Shown here one piece after another: positions 1 through 7,605 of a stretch of DNA of 64,000 bases; the stretch's first letter is position 1; each line of letters begins with the position of its first letter. Source of the stretch: an uncultured bacterium (GTDB lineage Bacteria; Bacteroidota; Bacteroidia; Bacteroidales; Bacteroidaceae); NCBI GenBank assembly GCA_905215345.1, contig CAJMPR010000006.1, positions 156,580 through 220,579 on the forward strand. Direction: 5' to 3'. The notes below the pieces were generated by a model. That model had not been told where the DNA came from, made no database searches, and saw only the letters and a list, made by a program, of their open reading frames with translations. The translations under genes and the position numbers were made by a program.

Positions 1-132
1 TGTCTCTGCCGCAATTGCAGAAGATGCCACTCTAATTTCTACGTCTTCGTTTGAAACCACTTCAATGACATCACTTTGTGTACAACTTACCATAGCTACT
101 ACGGCAAGAAGCGAAAACAAACTTTTTTTCAT
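1..132 (-). CDS. Fimbrillin-like lipoprotein, N-terminal fragment (runs off left edge)
   Basis: Only the first 44 codons are visible; the frame is open to the window edge. The ATG at 132 begins MKKSLFSLLAVVAMVSCTQ, a type II signal peptide with lipobox VSC and a predicted lipidated Cys17. The mature start is acidic (VIEVVSNEDVEI). It lies 48 nt downstream of an Mfa-like gene on the same strand and is probably the next member of the same fimbrial operon, perhaps a tip or structural subunit. The identity is inferred from position and signal type; the body of the protein is not in the window. Confidence 0.55.
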   Translation of the reverse strand, partial: MKKSLFSLLAVVAMVSCTQSDVIEVVSNEDVEIRVASSAIAAET

Positions 133-180
133 AACTGTTTATGTTAAATGAATACTAATTATTATATTTTTTCAAAATTT

Positions 181-1191
181 TCACTCTACTATTCCTTCTC
201 CGTAGCCATCCATTACCCACGGCGTTACAATCGCTGACAAAGCTACCACCAAACGTTCGCGGAACTTCAGGGTTACCATATAGGAGCGCCCTGCCGCAAA
301 CGCTGTTTCACCACCGGAAGGACGTATTTCCACATTCGGATAATCTCCTTTAACATCCGTTTTTACAGTCAGGCGAAACGAAGTTTGTCCCGGTTGTAAC
401 ATCACTTCCCCACTCAATACCTGGGGAGCTTCGACAGTTCCTTTCACTTCAACCGGAGCCTTCAACGGAAAAGCAACAACATCCAAAAGCGACGACCACT
501 CTCCCAATATTCCGGTTTCAATATTTAAAGTGGAAACCGTATTTACACCGGTAAATATCAAACCGGTAATACGTGTTCCGGCAAAATTACCTTCATCATC
601 TACCAGCCGGAAACGGAGCTGCGTCAATTTATGGTCAAACACCAGCGTACCGGGAGCCTGTCTACGCGAGCCAACGACCGGTGCTACCCACATCACATCT
701 TCTGCTCCCGACAGTCTGAAATGTAAGATAGGAGATTTTCCGGCAGTGGTTTCCACATAATTAAAGCCATCTGCATTGGTAGCCGCATAAGGATGATAGA
801 CACAAAATTTCACGCTTTTTTCTCTCTCCAATGGATATGAATACGTATCATTCCAGGAAAGCGCACCTGTTACGGCGTCGATCTTTGTAGTGCAAATATT
901 ATTCATCAAAGGAGTACTATTCCATTCGGTTGTCAAGGGTGTGTTGAGGGCATCCGCCCGTTCGGTCACAACCCCAAACACTCCTACCCGGTCGCCCACA
1001 GCAGATAGTCCTTGCAGATTGTTCACCGAGGCACGCGTTGGGGTTCCCGCGTAACTATCCGTCCGGGCTCCCAACCTGATAAGACCTTCCGGCGAAAAAG
1101 CCTGTTGCTCTGTACAAGCACAAAACAGCAAACATACTATCACCGGAAAGACTACCTTATCTATCCAATTTATACGCACCACTCTCTTCAT
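181..1191 (-). CDS. Fimbrillin family (Mfa-like) lipoprotein
   Basis: 336 aa. ATG at 1191 is preferred to the in-frame GTG at 1200 because the signal peptide (KRVVRINWIDKVVFPVIVCLLFCAC) is then the usual length, with lipobox LFCAC. After the Cys the chain has the fimbrillin N-terminal pattern (TRASVNNLQGLSAVGDRVGVFGVV), then mixed beta-rich sequence with WNDTYSYPLE and HKLTQLRFRLVDDEG, typical of Mfa_like_1 proteins exported as lipoproteins and assembled after protease cleavage. It sits 33 nt after the DUF5119 gene and 48 nt before another lipoprotein gene, so it is a distal member of the fimbrial operon. It may be an accessory or tip fimbrillin; which one cannot be told here. Confidence 0.8.
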   Translation of the reverse strand: MKRVVRINWIDKVVFPVIVCLLFCACTEQQAFSPEGLIRLGARTDSYAGTPTRASVNNLQGLSAVGDRVGVFGVVTERADALNTPLTTEWNSTPLMNNICTTKIDAVTGALSWNDTYSYPLEREKSVKFCVYHPYAATNADGFNYVETTAGKSPILHFRLSGAEDVMWVAPVVGSRRQAPGTLVFDHKLTQLRFRLVDDEGNFAGTRITGLIFTGVNTVSTLNIETGILGEWSSLLDVVAFPLKAPVEVKGTVEAPQVLSGEVMLQPGQTSFRLTVKTDVKGDYPNVEIRPSGGETAFAAGRSYMVTLKFRERLVVALSAIVTPWVMDGYGEGIVE

Positions 1192-1224
1192 ATCTATCAC
1201 ATATAATTCTGACTTCTCTACTTC

Positions 1225-2139
1225 CTATATTTCCCCTTCGCCTGTTCCTTCCGTCCAACTATTCACAACAGCCACCAACGTAGAATCCACCCAATTAATA
1301 CCGATATGGACTTCCACCGTTTCGTCTGTCGGAAGCTCACCGGCATATAGATTTATAATCTCCGTCATGACTCCGTTCATATCGACGCTTGTACTATATG
1401 TCTCATCGACAGAATTGTGCACCTGCAAATGCAAACGACAATCATAATAATCCCCGTTTTCAGGACAAAGCAAACCGAACAAACGAATATTCGCTGATGC
1501 CGTATAAGCAGGTTCGGTACTTTTAGTTGTCGCTCTTGTCAATGTAGCGGAAAACTGGGTTTTCGTATCCGGAGCAGCCGAAAGACTTGCCTTGGAAGGT
1601 TCGCCGGTCAACAACAATACAGATGGATAAACCCCATTTAATTTTCCACTCAAAATCTCTGCTTCTTCCATACCCGTCACCTGAAAATGAAGTACCATCT
1701 GCTTCACCAACCGTCGAGGTTGCGGCGCGAATTGCACTGTACCCCGCAAGGGCACTTCCACCTCATCTACATTCCAACTATATACATTGGCAGGCTGTAC
1801 ATCCGAAGCAAGACAAACCTCTGCCGAAGTAATACGCTCCAATCCGGTAAAATTCACACCGGATGCATCTGTATTGTAAGCAAGTAAGTGATAATTGCCC
1901 ACAGGAAGTGACATTGAAAAATAATCGGCAGCAACCGCTTCATCAGCTCGTTTCACTTCAGTTTCCGTTCCATCATCTGTATAAAAGCAATAACAAGCAG
2001 AGGCAGGACAGGCAAAACCACTCCAATCAGGAGCGATGATGACAGTTCCTTCTTCCCTGCGGAAATCCAAGTCTACCTCCGTACATGACGAATAAAGCAT
2101 CGACAGGACAACCACCCAACAAAGGTTTGCTACTTTCAT
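1225..2139 (-). CDS. DUF5119-type fimbrial-operon lipoprotein
   Basis: 304 aa. The signal peptide ends in lipobox MLYSSC, followed by TEVDLDFRREEGTVII and a beta-sandwich-like body. The DFRREEGTV start and the Y-x-LLAYNTD block match what I recall of the DUF5119 family, which accompanies Mfa-like subunits in Bacteroides fimbrial loci. No catalytic motifs are visible. It probably sits on the outer membrane or cell surface as an anchor or accessory pilin. It lies 37 nt downstream of the OmpA/DUF3575 gene and 33 nt upstream of the Mfa-like gene, in one operon. The family call comes from pattern memory plus context, so a related Mfa2-type anchor is the main alternative. Confidence 0.65.
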   Translation of the reverse strand: MKVANLCWVVVLSMLYSSCTEVDLDFRREEGTVIIAPDWSGFACPASACYCFYTDDGTETEVKRADEAVAADYFSMSLPVGNYHLLAYNTDASGVNFTGLERITSAEVCLASDVQPANVYSWNVDEVEVPLRGTVQFAPQPRRLVKQMVLHFQVTGMEEAEILSGKLNGVYPSVLLLTGEPSKASLSAAPDTKTQFSATLTRATTKSTEPAYTASANIRLFGLLCPENGDYYDCRLHLQVHNSVDETYSTSVDMNGVMTEIINLYAGELPTDETVEVHIGINWVDSTLVAVVNSWTEGTGEGEI

Positions 2140-2176
2140 TACATTCTTCCTTTCTTACACTTACAGCTTTTTATAT

Positions 2177-3688
2177 TTATTTTCTGCTACCAAACCGGTA
2201 ACTGATACTAACATTTACTCCTGTCACTCCAAAATGGTCTTCCTTGAAATTACGGTTGAAATAATAATCAGTAGCCTCAATATCGTAAGCGTTCACATCG
2301 GAACTACGGTATCCGCCCCGCAGACCGACCTCAACGCCCCAATGAGCATTCAATAACAGGTAACATCCCACTGAAAGTCCGCCTTCCCAATAAGTACCGG
2401 TACAATTGGAAGTGCCGTCAGCTATCCGCTTGCTATCCGTACTATGATTATCAAAATCACCTAATTGTCCATAAACACCTATGTAGCACCAGCGATAACG
2501 ACCATCGCCATTCAGCCAGAAACGAGGTTCCAGACTATAACCGGATACTCCCCAATGCTGCTTGTCTCCATCATAATCCCAATTAGCATAGGCAGCAGTG
2601 GCCACCGCTGACCAGCGACGAAGGAAAAAAACTTCTGCCGAAAGGTTAGGTGTAAAAGCGGTATACTCAAAATCGGGAGTCATTCCCGCCCAGCTATACA
2701 AGTTCGTTTTTACAGCAATTAGTGGCTCGAACAGATTACGCTGCTTACGTGCTTCACTTCTCGCCTGCCGTTGGGCGGTCTGCTCTGCCAGCCATTTTTC
2801 ACGGAATTGTTGTTCTTTAAGCCGTTCTTCTTCAATCTTATTACGCTGTTCTTCAGACTGTCGTGCTTTCTCGGCACGTTCCCGCTCCTGACGTATCTGT
2901 TCAGCTCGTTGTTCTTTCTCTGCTTCCAAGCGCCTGAGCTCGGCTAAACGAAGTTCATCCGCCTCGGCGGCGGCACGTTCGCGAGCAAGTATTTCCTGAA
3001 ATTCCGCTTCGGTCAGCTTACGACGGTAACGCTCTTCGATAATACGGTGCAAATCATATTCTACCACAATCTCTACTCGTCTAAGCAAAGGGAAGAGTTC
3101 TGCCAACATGCGGTTATAAGGTACGCCGCCATTCAAATCCATCAATTTCTTTTCACGCCCTTTAAAGATGTCTATCTGGTCTATTATCATTAATACTTCT
3201 TCCCGTTCGGGCAATGTGGAAGCATCTACCAATTCGCGTAATTTATCCCAGTCTTCACCTATATAGCGTACCTCTACCGGATAACGTTTCGCCAGATTAT
3301 ATTCAAAATTCAAATAGTTCCTGAATCCATTGGCACGCTCATGCGCCAACTTTTCATTCGCCACATAACTACCTTCAATGGAACAATACCCTGTCAACGT
3401 TACCCGGCGTACATAAATCAGGATATCCGAAAATGAGGAGCGGATAAACTTATCCAGCTTTTCCAATTCGTAAGCATTATCACCATACCCTTTCAGTATC
3501 TGCCATCCACCTTGTGGATAAGAAAAGTAACAGTTCAAACTGGTGGTTCCTTCCTTGATAACACGTCTATACGTTGAATCCCGATAAAGCTTATCGGGGC
3601 TCAGCGTATCCGGTCGCAAGGTCGCCCAAGCATACATGTGAACCGGAATTACACATATTATAAGTAGTAGTATCGTCTTAATCTTCAT
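2177..3688 (-). CDS. OmpA-like protein with C-terminal DUF3575 domain
   Basis: 503 aa with a Sec signal peptide (MKIKTILLLIICVIPVHMYA). Residues about 35-220 resemble an OmpA-type periplasmic domain (VTLTGYCSIEGSYVANEKLAHERANGFRNYL). Residues about 225-325 form a highly charged, Arg/Glu/Gln-rich coiled coil. Residues about 330-503 form a DUF3575-type beta-barrel ending in SISYRFGSRK, with aromatic repeats such as YWEGGLSVGCYLLLNAHWGVEVGLRGGYR. It probably links the fimbrial apparatus to peptidoglycan or the outer membrane. A shorter DUF3575 protein (6229-6813) is in the same operon. The start ATG at 3688 is 28 nt downstream of the small lipoprotein stop. Confidence 0.75.
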   Translation of the reverse strand: MKIKTILLLIICVIPVHMYAWATLRPDTLSPDKLYRDSTYRRVIKEGTTSLNCYFSYPQGGWQILKGYGDNAYELEKLDKFIRSSFSDILIYVRRVTLTGYCSIEGSYVANEKLAHERANGFRNYLNFEYNLAKRYPVEVRYIGEDWDKLRELVDASTLPEREEVLMIIDQIDIFKGREKKLMDLNGGVPYNRMLAELFPLLRRVEIVVEYDLHRIIEERYRRKLTEAEFQEILARERAAAEADELRLAELRRLEAEKEQRAEQIRQERERAEKARQSEEQRNKIEEERLKEQQFREKWLAEQTAQRQARSEARKQRNLFEPLIAVKTNLYSWAGMTPDFEYTAFTPNLSAEVFFLRRWSAVATAAYANWDYDGDKQHWGVSGYSLEPRFWLNGDGRYRWCYIGVYGQLGDFDNHSTDSKRIADGTSNCTGTYWEGGLSVGCYLLLNAHWGVEVGLRGGYRSSDVNAYDIEATDYYFNRNFKEDHFGVTGVNVSISYRFGSRK

Positions 3689-3716
3689 ACAAGCATGTTT
3701 TTCAAATCTCCGCTTC

Positions 3717-3896
3717 TTACGGCATTTCAGTTTCCTGTTCTCCGGTATCTATATCCGTATCCATATCTACCGTAATATCTACATTATCTTTATTCTTTTC
3801 AGGTGGTAACGGACAATCATCCAAGTTATCAGGAATGCATCCACCCAACAGCCATAAAAGCTCTAACAATACAAGCCATTTTCCCATCATCTTCAT
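3717..3896 (-). CDS. 59-residue lipoprotein of the fimbrial operon, possibly a minimal Mfa2-like remnant
   Basis: A 60-codon frame fits exactly between its operon neighbours, 22 nt after the FimA-like gene and 28 nt before the OmpA/DUF3575 gene. The product begins MKMMGKWLVLLELLWLLGGC, a clear lipoprotein signal, then IPDNLDDCPLPPEKNKDN and an acidic tail with alternating D-x-D pairs ending EMP. The C-x-x-[DN]-x-x-D-C-P start is the same as that of FimB/Mfa2 fimbrial anchors, which normally continue for about 300 residues; here nothing follows. It could be a true mini-lipoprotein or the stump of a deleted anchor gene. The reading frame and signal are visible; the function is unknown. Confidence 0.65.
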   Translation of the reverse strand: MKMMGKWLVLLELLWLLGGCIPDNLDDCPLPPEKNKDNVDITVDMDTDIDTGEQETEMP

Positions 3897-3918
3897 CCTT
3901 ACCCTCCTTTCTTTTTTA

Positions 3919-5121
3919 TTAGTTCAACTCTACCTCCTGCACTATTTTCAATGTCCAGTCGTCCACACTTACAGTCAGTTCAAGATTGGAAGGCACGACC
4001 TCATCACCGGGGCTCGGCTCACCGTCACCCTTGATAACAGCCTTGATACGGTAATCACGATTGCGCACGATAGTGCCATCTCCTATCCCCGTCTGAGTGG
4101 AGTTGGACGGTGTAATAATTGTGCCCGTTTGTGACTGATTTATGATAATAGGATAATATACATAAACCGGTTCTTTCGGACCTGTTGCCCCGTCAGGATC
4201 AAAATATCCGGAAAGAACGAGCTTGGTACGGTTAGTAGCATCATTATTGGCAAATGCATAGAACCAATATGGTACTGTATATTCGTCCGAAGTTATAACT
4301 ACCCCTTCGGCCGGAGTTACATCATTCAAAAGAAATCCCGCTCCATCAGTCCATAAATAAGAACCATCCGGTTGCTCATTTGCCATACCGCCATGCAACC
4401 ATGCAGGTTGGACAGGCATAGTCTGAGTGACATCACCCGGAGAAACACGGGATGCTTCCAATGCATTGCAAAGGAAGATACGGTCTAATGTAAATGTAGC
4501 ATGCGCATAATTCAAACTGAAAGCACTACGGATACTCGAAATAGAGATACGGGCTACCAAGCGCGATAAACTGACGGAAGTTGCAACTGATTTTCCCGCT
4601 TCCAATGTTATCGGCTGCTCACTGATGCCGGACATTGGTAAAAGGTCGGAAGCTTGCTTTCCATCACGTACAGTCTGTACCAGACTGACGTTCTTCCCAA
4701 TAAATTCATTTTTAGTTTGTACACCGGCAAACGTTCCTTCCGGTGCATTGGCAACTACTATTACATCACAAGTACCCGGAGAACATAGAATCCCTTCCAA
4801 TGACACGGAACCGGTAGTGGCATCAGCAGAAATCACTGGCTCTACAATCGTATTCACCGATCCGTCTGCATAGAACAAGCCTACCGTCAACCGATGTATA
4901 GTGGCTTCATTATCGGGTAACACACTTCCTGTTGCACGTGTTTTTCCTGTGTTTCCACCAGAGATTTTCAATTGAAGTGCTGCGGTCTTATCTGCACTTT
5001 TACCCATACTTGTCTCCTCGCGACAACAAGAGGAAACAAGTGCCGCAAATGCCAGGGCATATAACCAACAAATGATAAATATTCCCGCAACTTTCAATGT
5101 CTTTTCATATTTCAAAACCAT
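3919..5121 (-). CDS. FimA/Mfa1-like major fimbrial subunit lipoprotein
   Basis: 400 aa from ATG at 5121; an in-frame TTG at 5130 is less likely. The signal peptide is followed by lipobox LVSSC. The N-terminal domain (KTAALQLKISGGNTGKTRATGSVLPDNEATIHRLTVGLFYADG) matches the P. gingivalis FimA/Mfa1 N-terminal family (P_gingi_FimA), with the Arg-containing TRATGS segment where gingipain-like proteases cleave. The C-terminal part ends in a strand (VSVDDWTLKIVQEVELN) of the kind donated between subunits. It is probably the stalk pilin. It lies 58 nt downstream of the DUF3868 gene. Family assignment is firm; which filament it builds is not known. Confidence 0.8.
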   Translation of the reverse strand: MVLKYEKTLKVAGIFIICWLYALAFAALVSSCCREETSMGKSADKTAALQLKISGGNTGKTRATGSVLPDNEATIHRLTVGLFYADGSVNTIVEPVISADATTGSVSLEGILCSPGTCDVIVVANAPEGTFAGVQTKNEFIGKNVSLVQTVRDGKQASDLLPMSGISEQPITLEAGKSVATSVSLSRLVARISISSIRSAFSLNYAHATFTLDRIFLCNALEASRVSPGDVTQTMPVQPAWLHGGMANEQPDGSYLWTDGAGFLLNDVTPAEGVVITSDEYTVPYWFYAFANNDATNRTKLVLSGYFDPDGATGPKEPVYVYYPIIINQSQTGTIITPSNSTQTGIGDGTIVRNRDYRIKAVIKGDGEPSPGDEVVPSNLELTVSVDDWTLKIVQEVELN

Positions 5122-5179
5122 AATTTTCAACGTCTATATATAATGTGTAATCGTTATGACTTTCCTCTTAATTCAGAAT

Positions 5180-6151
5180 TCAATAAAGATTTCGTCTACT
5201 TCTTAATTCTTCCAGAACTTCACTGGCACGCTCCACACCTGCGGTAACTGCCATCTCCAGATAAAGTTCCGCTTTCTCCCGGTTACCTTCGAGCATACAA
5301 AGCACTCCCATATTATTGAACGCTTCGGGACGGGTAGAGAAACGGGCAAGATACCTGCGGGCTTTACGCGTATCACGCTTGCTCAATGCTATAGCCGCTG
5401 CATTAATATTGGCTTCCGGACAATCTGGAAACAGACGGGCAGCCAGATCATAAATATCATTGTAATCGGCAGAGCCCGGAGTATAACTATTAGCAAGGGC
5501 AAACAAACATTCCAATGTGATACATCCGTCACCGTTAGCCGGTAAACGACAGTTGGCACTCTCAAGTGAAGCCGGTAGAAAGTTAACCCATGACAGGCAA
5601 CGGACATCTACATTCTTTTCAAGTCCCGGAACTTCCACATCCGGTAACAAAATACCAGAAGCTATTTTATCTTCATAAATGCCTGCTTCCTTACCATTGC
5701 AGCCACATTCTTCCGTACGTAACATGAGATTGGATTGAGTCATCCATTCACGAAAAGGAATGGAAACCTTGTAAGTAAAGCGGCGTGAAGATTTATGATC
5801 GTTCTTCAACACAACCGAAGGTACCTTATTTCTAGAATTGCGTTTGTCAGTCTTTTCACCTAACACACGGGTACGTTCATATACTTTCTGTTTTTCACTA
5901 CCATTAATAAGAATAGAAGGCAAATCAAGTACCTGCCCTTCCTCCAACAGGAAAGGAGTCAAGGTAAGAGACTCATCCGAAGGCATCTGCAAACCTTCAT
6001 AATTGACATCCATTTGTACGTTCAATTGGCTACCCGAAAGGGAAAAACTCCGGCGGGTTACTTGTATCTGCCCCATATAAGCCTCTTGACCACATAACGA
6101 GAACAAGGGTAACAGCAACAATATCATGCTGCAAAGTGACTTTCGATCCAT
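5180..6151 (-). CDS. DUF3868 protein with C-terminal TPR-like repeats
   Basis: 323 aa with a Sec signal peptide (MDRKSLCSMILLLLPLFSLCG). The N-terminal half has the DUF3868 pattern: MGQIQVTRRSFSLSGSQLNVQMDVNYEGLQM, then SLTLTPFLLEEGQVLDLPSILINGSEKQ. The C-terminal third is helical and TPR-like (PDCPEANINAAAIALSKRDTRKARRYL and PEAFNNMGVLCMLEGNREKAELYLEMAV). DUF3868 proteins recur in Bacteroides fimbrial operons beside DUF3575 proteins; an envelope assembly role is an inference from that linkage. It lies 77 nt after the 194-aa DUF3575 gene and 58 nt before the pilin gene. Confidence 0.75.
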   Translation of the reverse strand: MDRKSLCSMILLLLPLFSLCGQEAYMGQIQVTRRSFSLSGSQLNVQMDVNYEGLQMPSDESLTLTPFLLEEGQVLDLPSILINGSEKQKVYERTRVLGEKTDKRNSRNKVPSVVLKNDHKSSRRFTYKVSIPFREWMTQSNLMLRTEECGCNGKEAGIYEDKIASGILLPDVEVPGLEKNVDVRCLSWVNFLPASLESANCRLPANGDGCITLECLFALANSYTPGSADYNDIYDLAARLFPDCPEANINAAAIALSKRDTRKARRYLARFSTRPEAFNNMGVLCMLEGNREKAELYLEMAVTAGVERASEVLEELRSRRNLY

Positions 6152-6228
6152 CTATTCAATTATTAATTATAACTTTTCATTTTTATTAGTTCCCAACTCT
6201 CAACTCTATATTTTATTCAACTCACAAT

Positions 6229-6813
6229 TCACTTTATCATGTATATCACTGATATGGCCGCTTTAGTAGGTCCATAGTAGCCATGATTCTTAGCGGTTCG
6301 CAATTTATCACCACAATGTCCGCAACGATAACGATCACTACGGACAAATGCTGCTCCCAATCCTAAACTGGCTTCTATTCCCCAATGCGGAGTAAGCACC
6401 CAATGATAACCGTATGAAATACCGGCTCCCAGGAGCCATCCTTCATACCGTCCCTCATGTGTGCCCTTCAACATGCCAAAAGGCAGATGAACTCCGCCTA
6501 TATTAAACCTTCCCCCCAACATATGAGCTCCAAAAAAATGACCGGCAAAAGGAGTACACAACCAACGACGAGCTTCCGGTTGTAATAACCAATGTTTCCA
6601 ACGGTGATTGTCATTAGGAGCAAAAGGTTGGTAATGTGCCATAACATCAAGTGTCCACTGGGGAGCTACAAGTATTTCCATTCCTATATTAGGGGAAGCC
6701 AAAGCATCGAAAAGTAAGTTGCTCTTTACAGCCATACGCTGCGCAAAAGCATCAGATGCGAACAGCAGAATAAATACCACCGCCATCATTGTTATATATA
6801 GACTCTTCATCAT
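6229..6813 (-). CDS. DUF3575 outer-membrane barrel-like protein
   Basis: 194 aa with a Sec signal peptide ending SDAFA. The rest is a compact DUF3575 domain: QRMAVKSNLLFDALASPNIGMEI, then paired aromatic strands (YEGWLLGAGISYGYHWVL, HWGIEASLGLGAAFVRSDRY) and a CGHC pair near the end (RCGHCGDKL), just before a final strand (AISVIYMIK). This is a small outer-membrane beta-barrel-type protein encoded second in the fimbrial operon. It starts only 11 nt after the Rrf2-like gene, so the two are co-transcribed. Two ATGs (6813 and 6810) are adjacent. Confidence 0.75.
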   Translation of the reverse strand: MMKSLYITMMAVVFILLFASDAFAQRMAVKSNLLFDALASPNIGMEILVAPQWTLDVMAHYQPFAPNDNHRWKHWLLQPEARRWLCTPFAGHFFGAHMLGGRFNIGGVHLPFGMLKGTHEGRYEGWLLGAGISYGYHWVLTPHWGIEASLGLGAAFVRSDRYRCGHCGDKLRTAKNHGYYGPTKAAISVIYMIK

Positions 6814-6824
6814 CTGTTCTCTCT

Positions 6825-7217
6825 TTATAAATCTGACATAGTTACATCACACAACAAAGTACGAAGCATATGATTTACTACCCCTAACTTTGAAGCTGCC
6901 GTACCATAATGATAATATTTATATATACGGTCTTCATCGGATGAAGGAGCTATCAAGTTAATGCCCTCGCCAATAGCAATCAATAATTGATATAAAGAAA
7001 TGTCAGTCAGCTCCATACACATCTCGTATGACTGAAAATATTCCGGCTTATGATCTGGTAACAAACGAATAATACCTGCGTCTCGTAACTGTTTCAATAT
7101 AGCCACACACGTAGGTACACAAACATTGCCATCTCCCCCATTTGGACAAGAACGAGTATCATGGTATGCTATCTCGTGAAGTATAACAATTGCTTTTTGT
7201 GTTTTGCCTGTCAACAT
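6825..7217 (-). CDS. Rrf2-like winged-helix regulator, first gene of the fimbrial operon
   Basis: 130 aa, cytoplasmic. The layout resembles Rrf2 regulators: LTGKTQKAIVILHEIAYHD (helix 1), VPTCVAILKQLRDAGIIRLLP (recognition helix and wing) and DISLYQLLIAIGEGINLI (the usual DITLxDVxxAIEG segment). Cysteines at about 24, 33, 37, 67 and 123 do not form the usual three-Cys FeS cluster, so iron-sulfur sensing is doubtful. Its ATG is 32 nt inside from the left inverted repeat of the invertible promoter, so it would be the first gene read when the switch is ON. It may feed back on the operon. The family call is moderately sure; the target is unknown. Confidence 0.6.
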   Translation of the reverse strand: MLTGKTQKAIVILHEIAYHDTRSCPNGGDGNVCVPTCVAILKQLRDAGIIRLLPDHKPEYFQSYEMCMELTDISLYQLLIAIGEGINLIAPSSDEDRIYKYYHYGTAASKLGVVNHMLRTLLCDVTMSDL

Positions 7218-7248
7218 TTCTGTATTATTTTAAATAAGAAAAATACCA

Positions 7249-7554
7249 TTACTTCATAAGTAATGGATAAATACATACTACTATAAATATTATTACTTTG
7301 TTACACAAACAGACATTGTTATTTATGTGTACATAAAAGTTATATATACACTTCTTCTGTTCCCTCTTTCAGGTCGTGAGAGAGGTAGAAAAAACTATGT
7401 TTGAAACCGTTATTGTTAAGAAAACTAAAAGAAAAAAAATGGTTTATCTTTTAAAACATATAGCAAACAAGAAAAAAAATGATGTTTTCTTTTGTTTTTC
7501 AAGTATAATGTATAATTTTGCGGTCATATAAGAATTCCGTTACTTATGAAGTAA
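7249..7554. promoter_or_regulatory. Invertible promoter element (phase switch) with 19-bp inverted repeats
   Basis: The left repeat at 7249-7267 reads TTACTTCATAAGTAATGGA. The right repeat at 7536-7554, read on the minus strand, is identical except one base (C for T at position 16). Each repeat is itself a 6-bp palindrome, TTACTT and AAGTAA, around an asymmetric CAT spacer, as expected for a tyrosine-recombinase crossover site. The 268 bp between them are AT-rich, have no gene and carry one consensus promoter. The element lies between the first gene of the fimbrial operon and a tyrosine recombinase gene, the usual layout of Bacteroides invertible promoters. Confidence 0.85.
7491..7520 (+). 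promoter_or_regulatory. Bacteroides-type promoter inside the invertible segment (OFF orientation)
   Basis: The -33 box TTTG (7491-7494), an 18-bp spacer and the -7 box TAATTTTG (7513-7520) match the Bacteroides consensus TTTG-N17-23-TAnnTTTG. It points right, into the 3' end of the recombinase gene. No comparable match (CAAAnnTA) is present on the minus strand of the segment. Inversion would place the -7 box at about 7283-7290 on the minus strand, roughly 65 nt upstream of the first fimbrial ATG. Confidence 0.75.
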
Positions 7555-7605
7555 CTCACAATTAAATAATTGATATTCAACCATTTTTTGTTTGCTTACA
7601 CTTTA

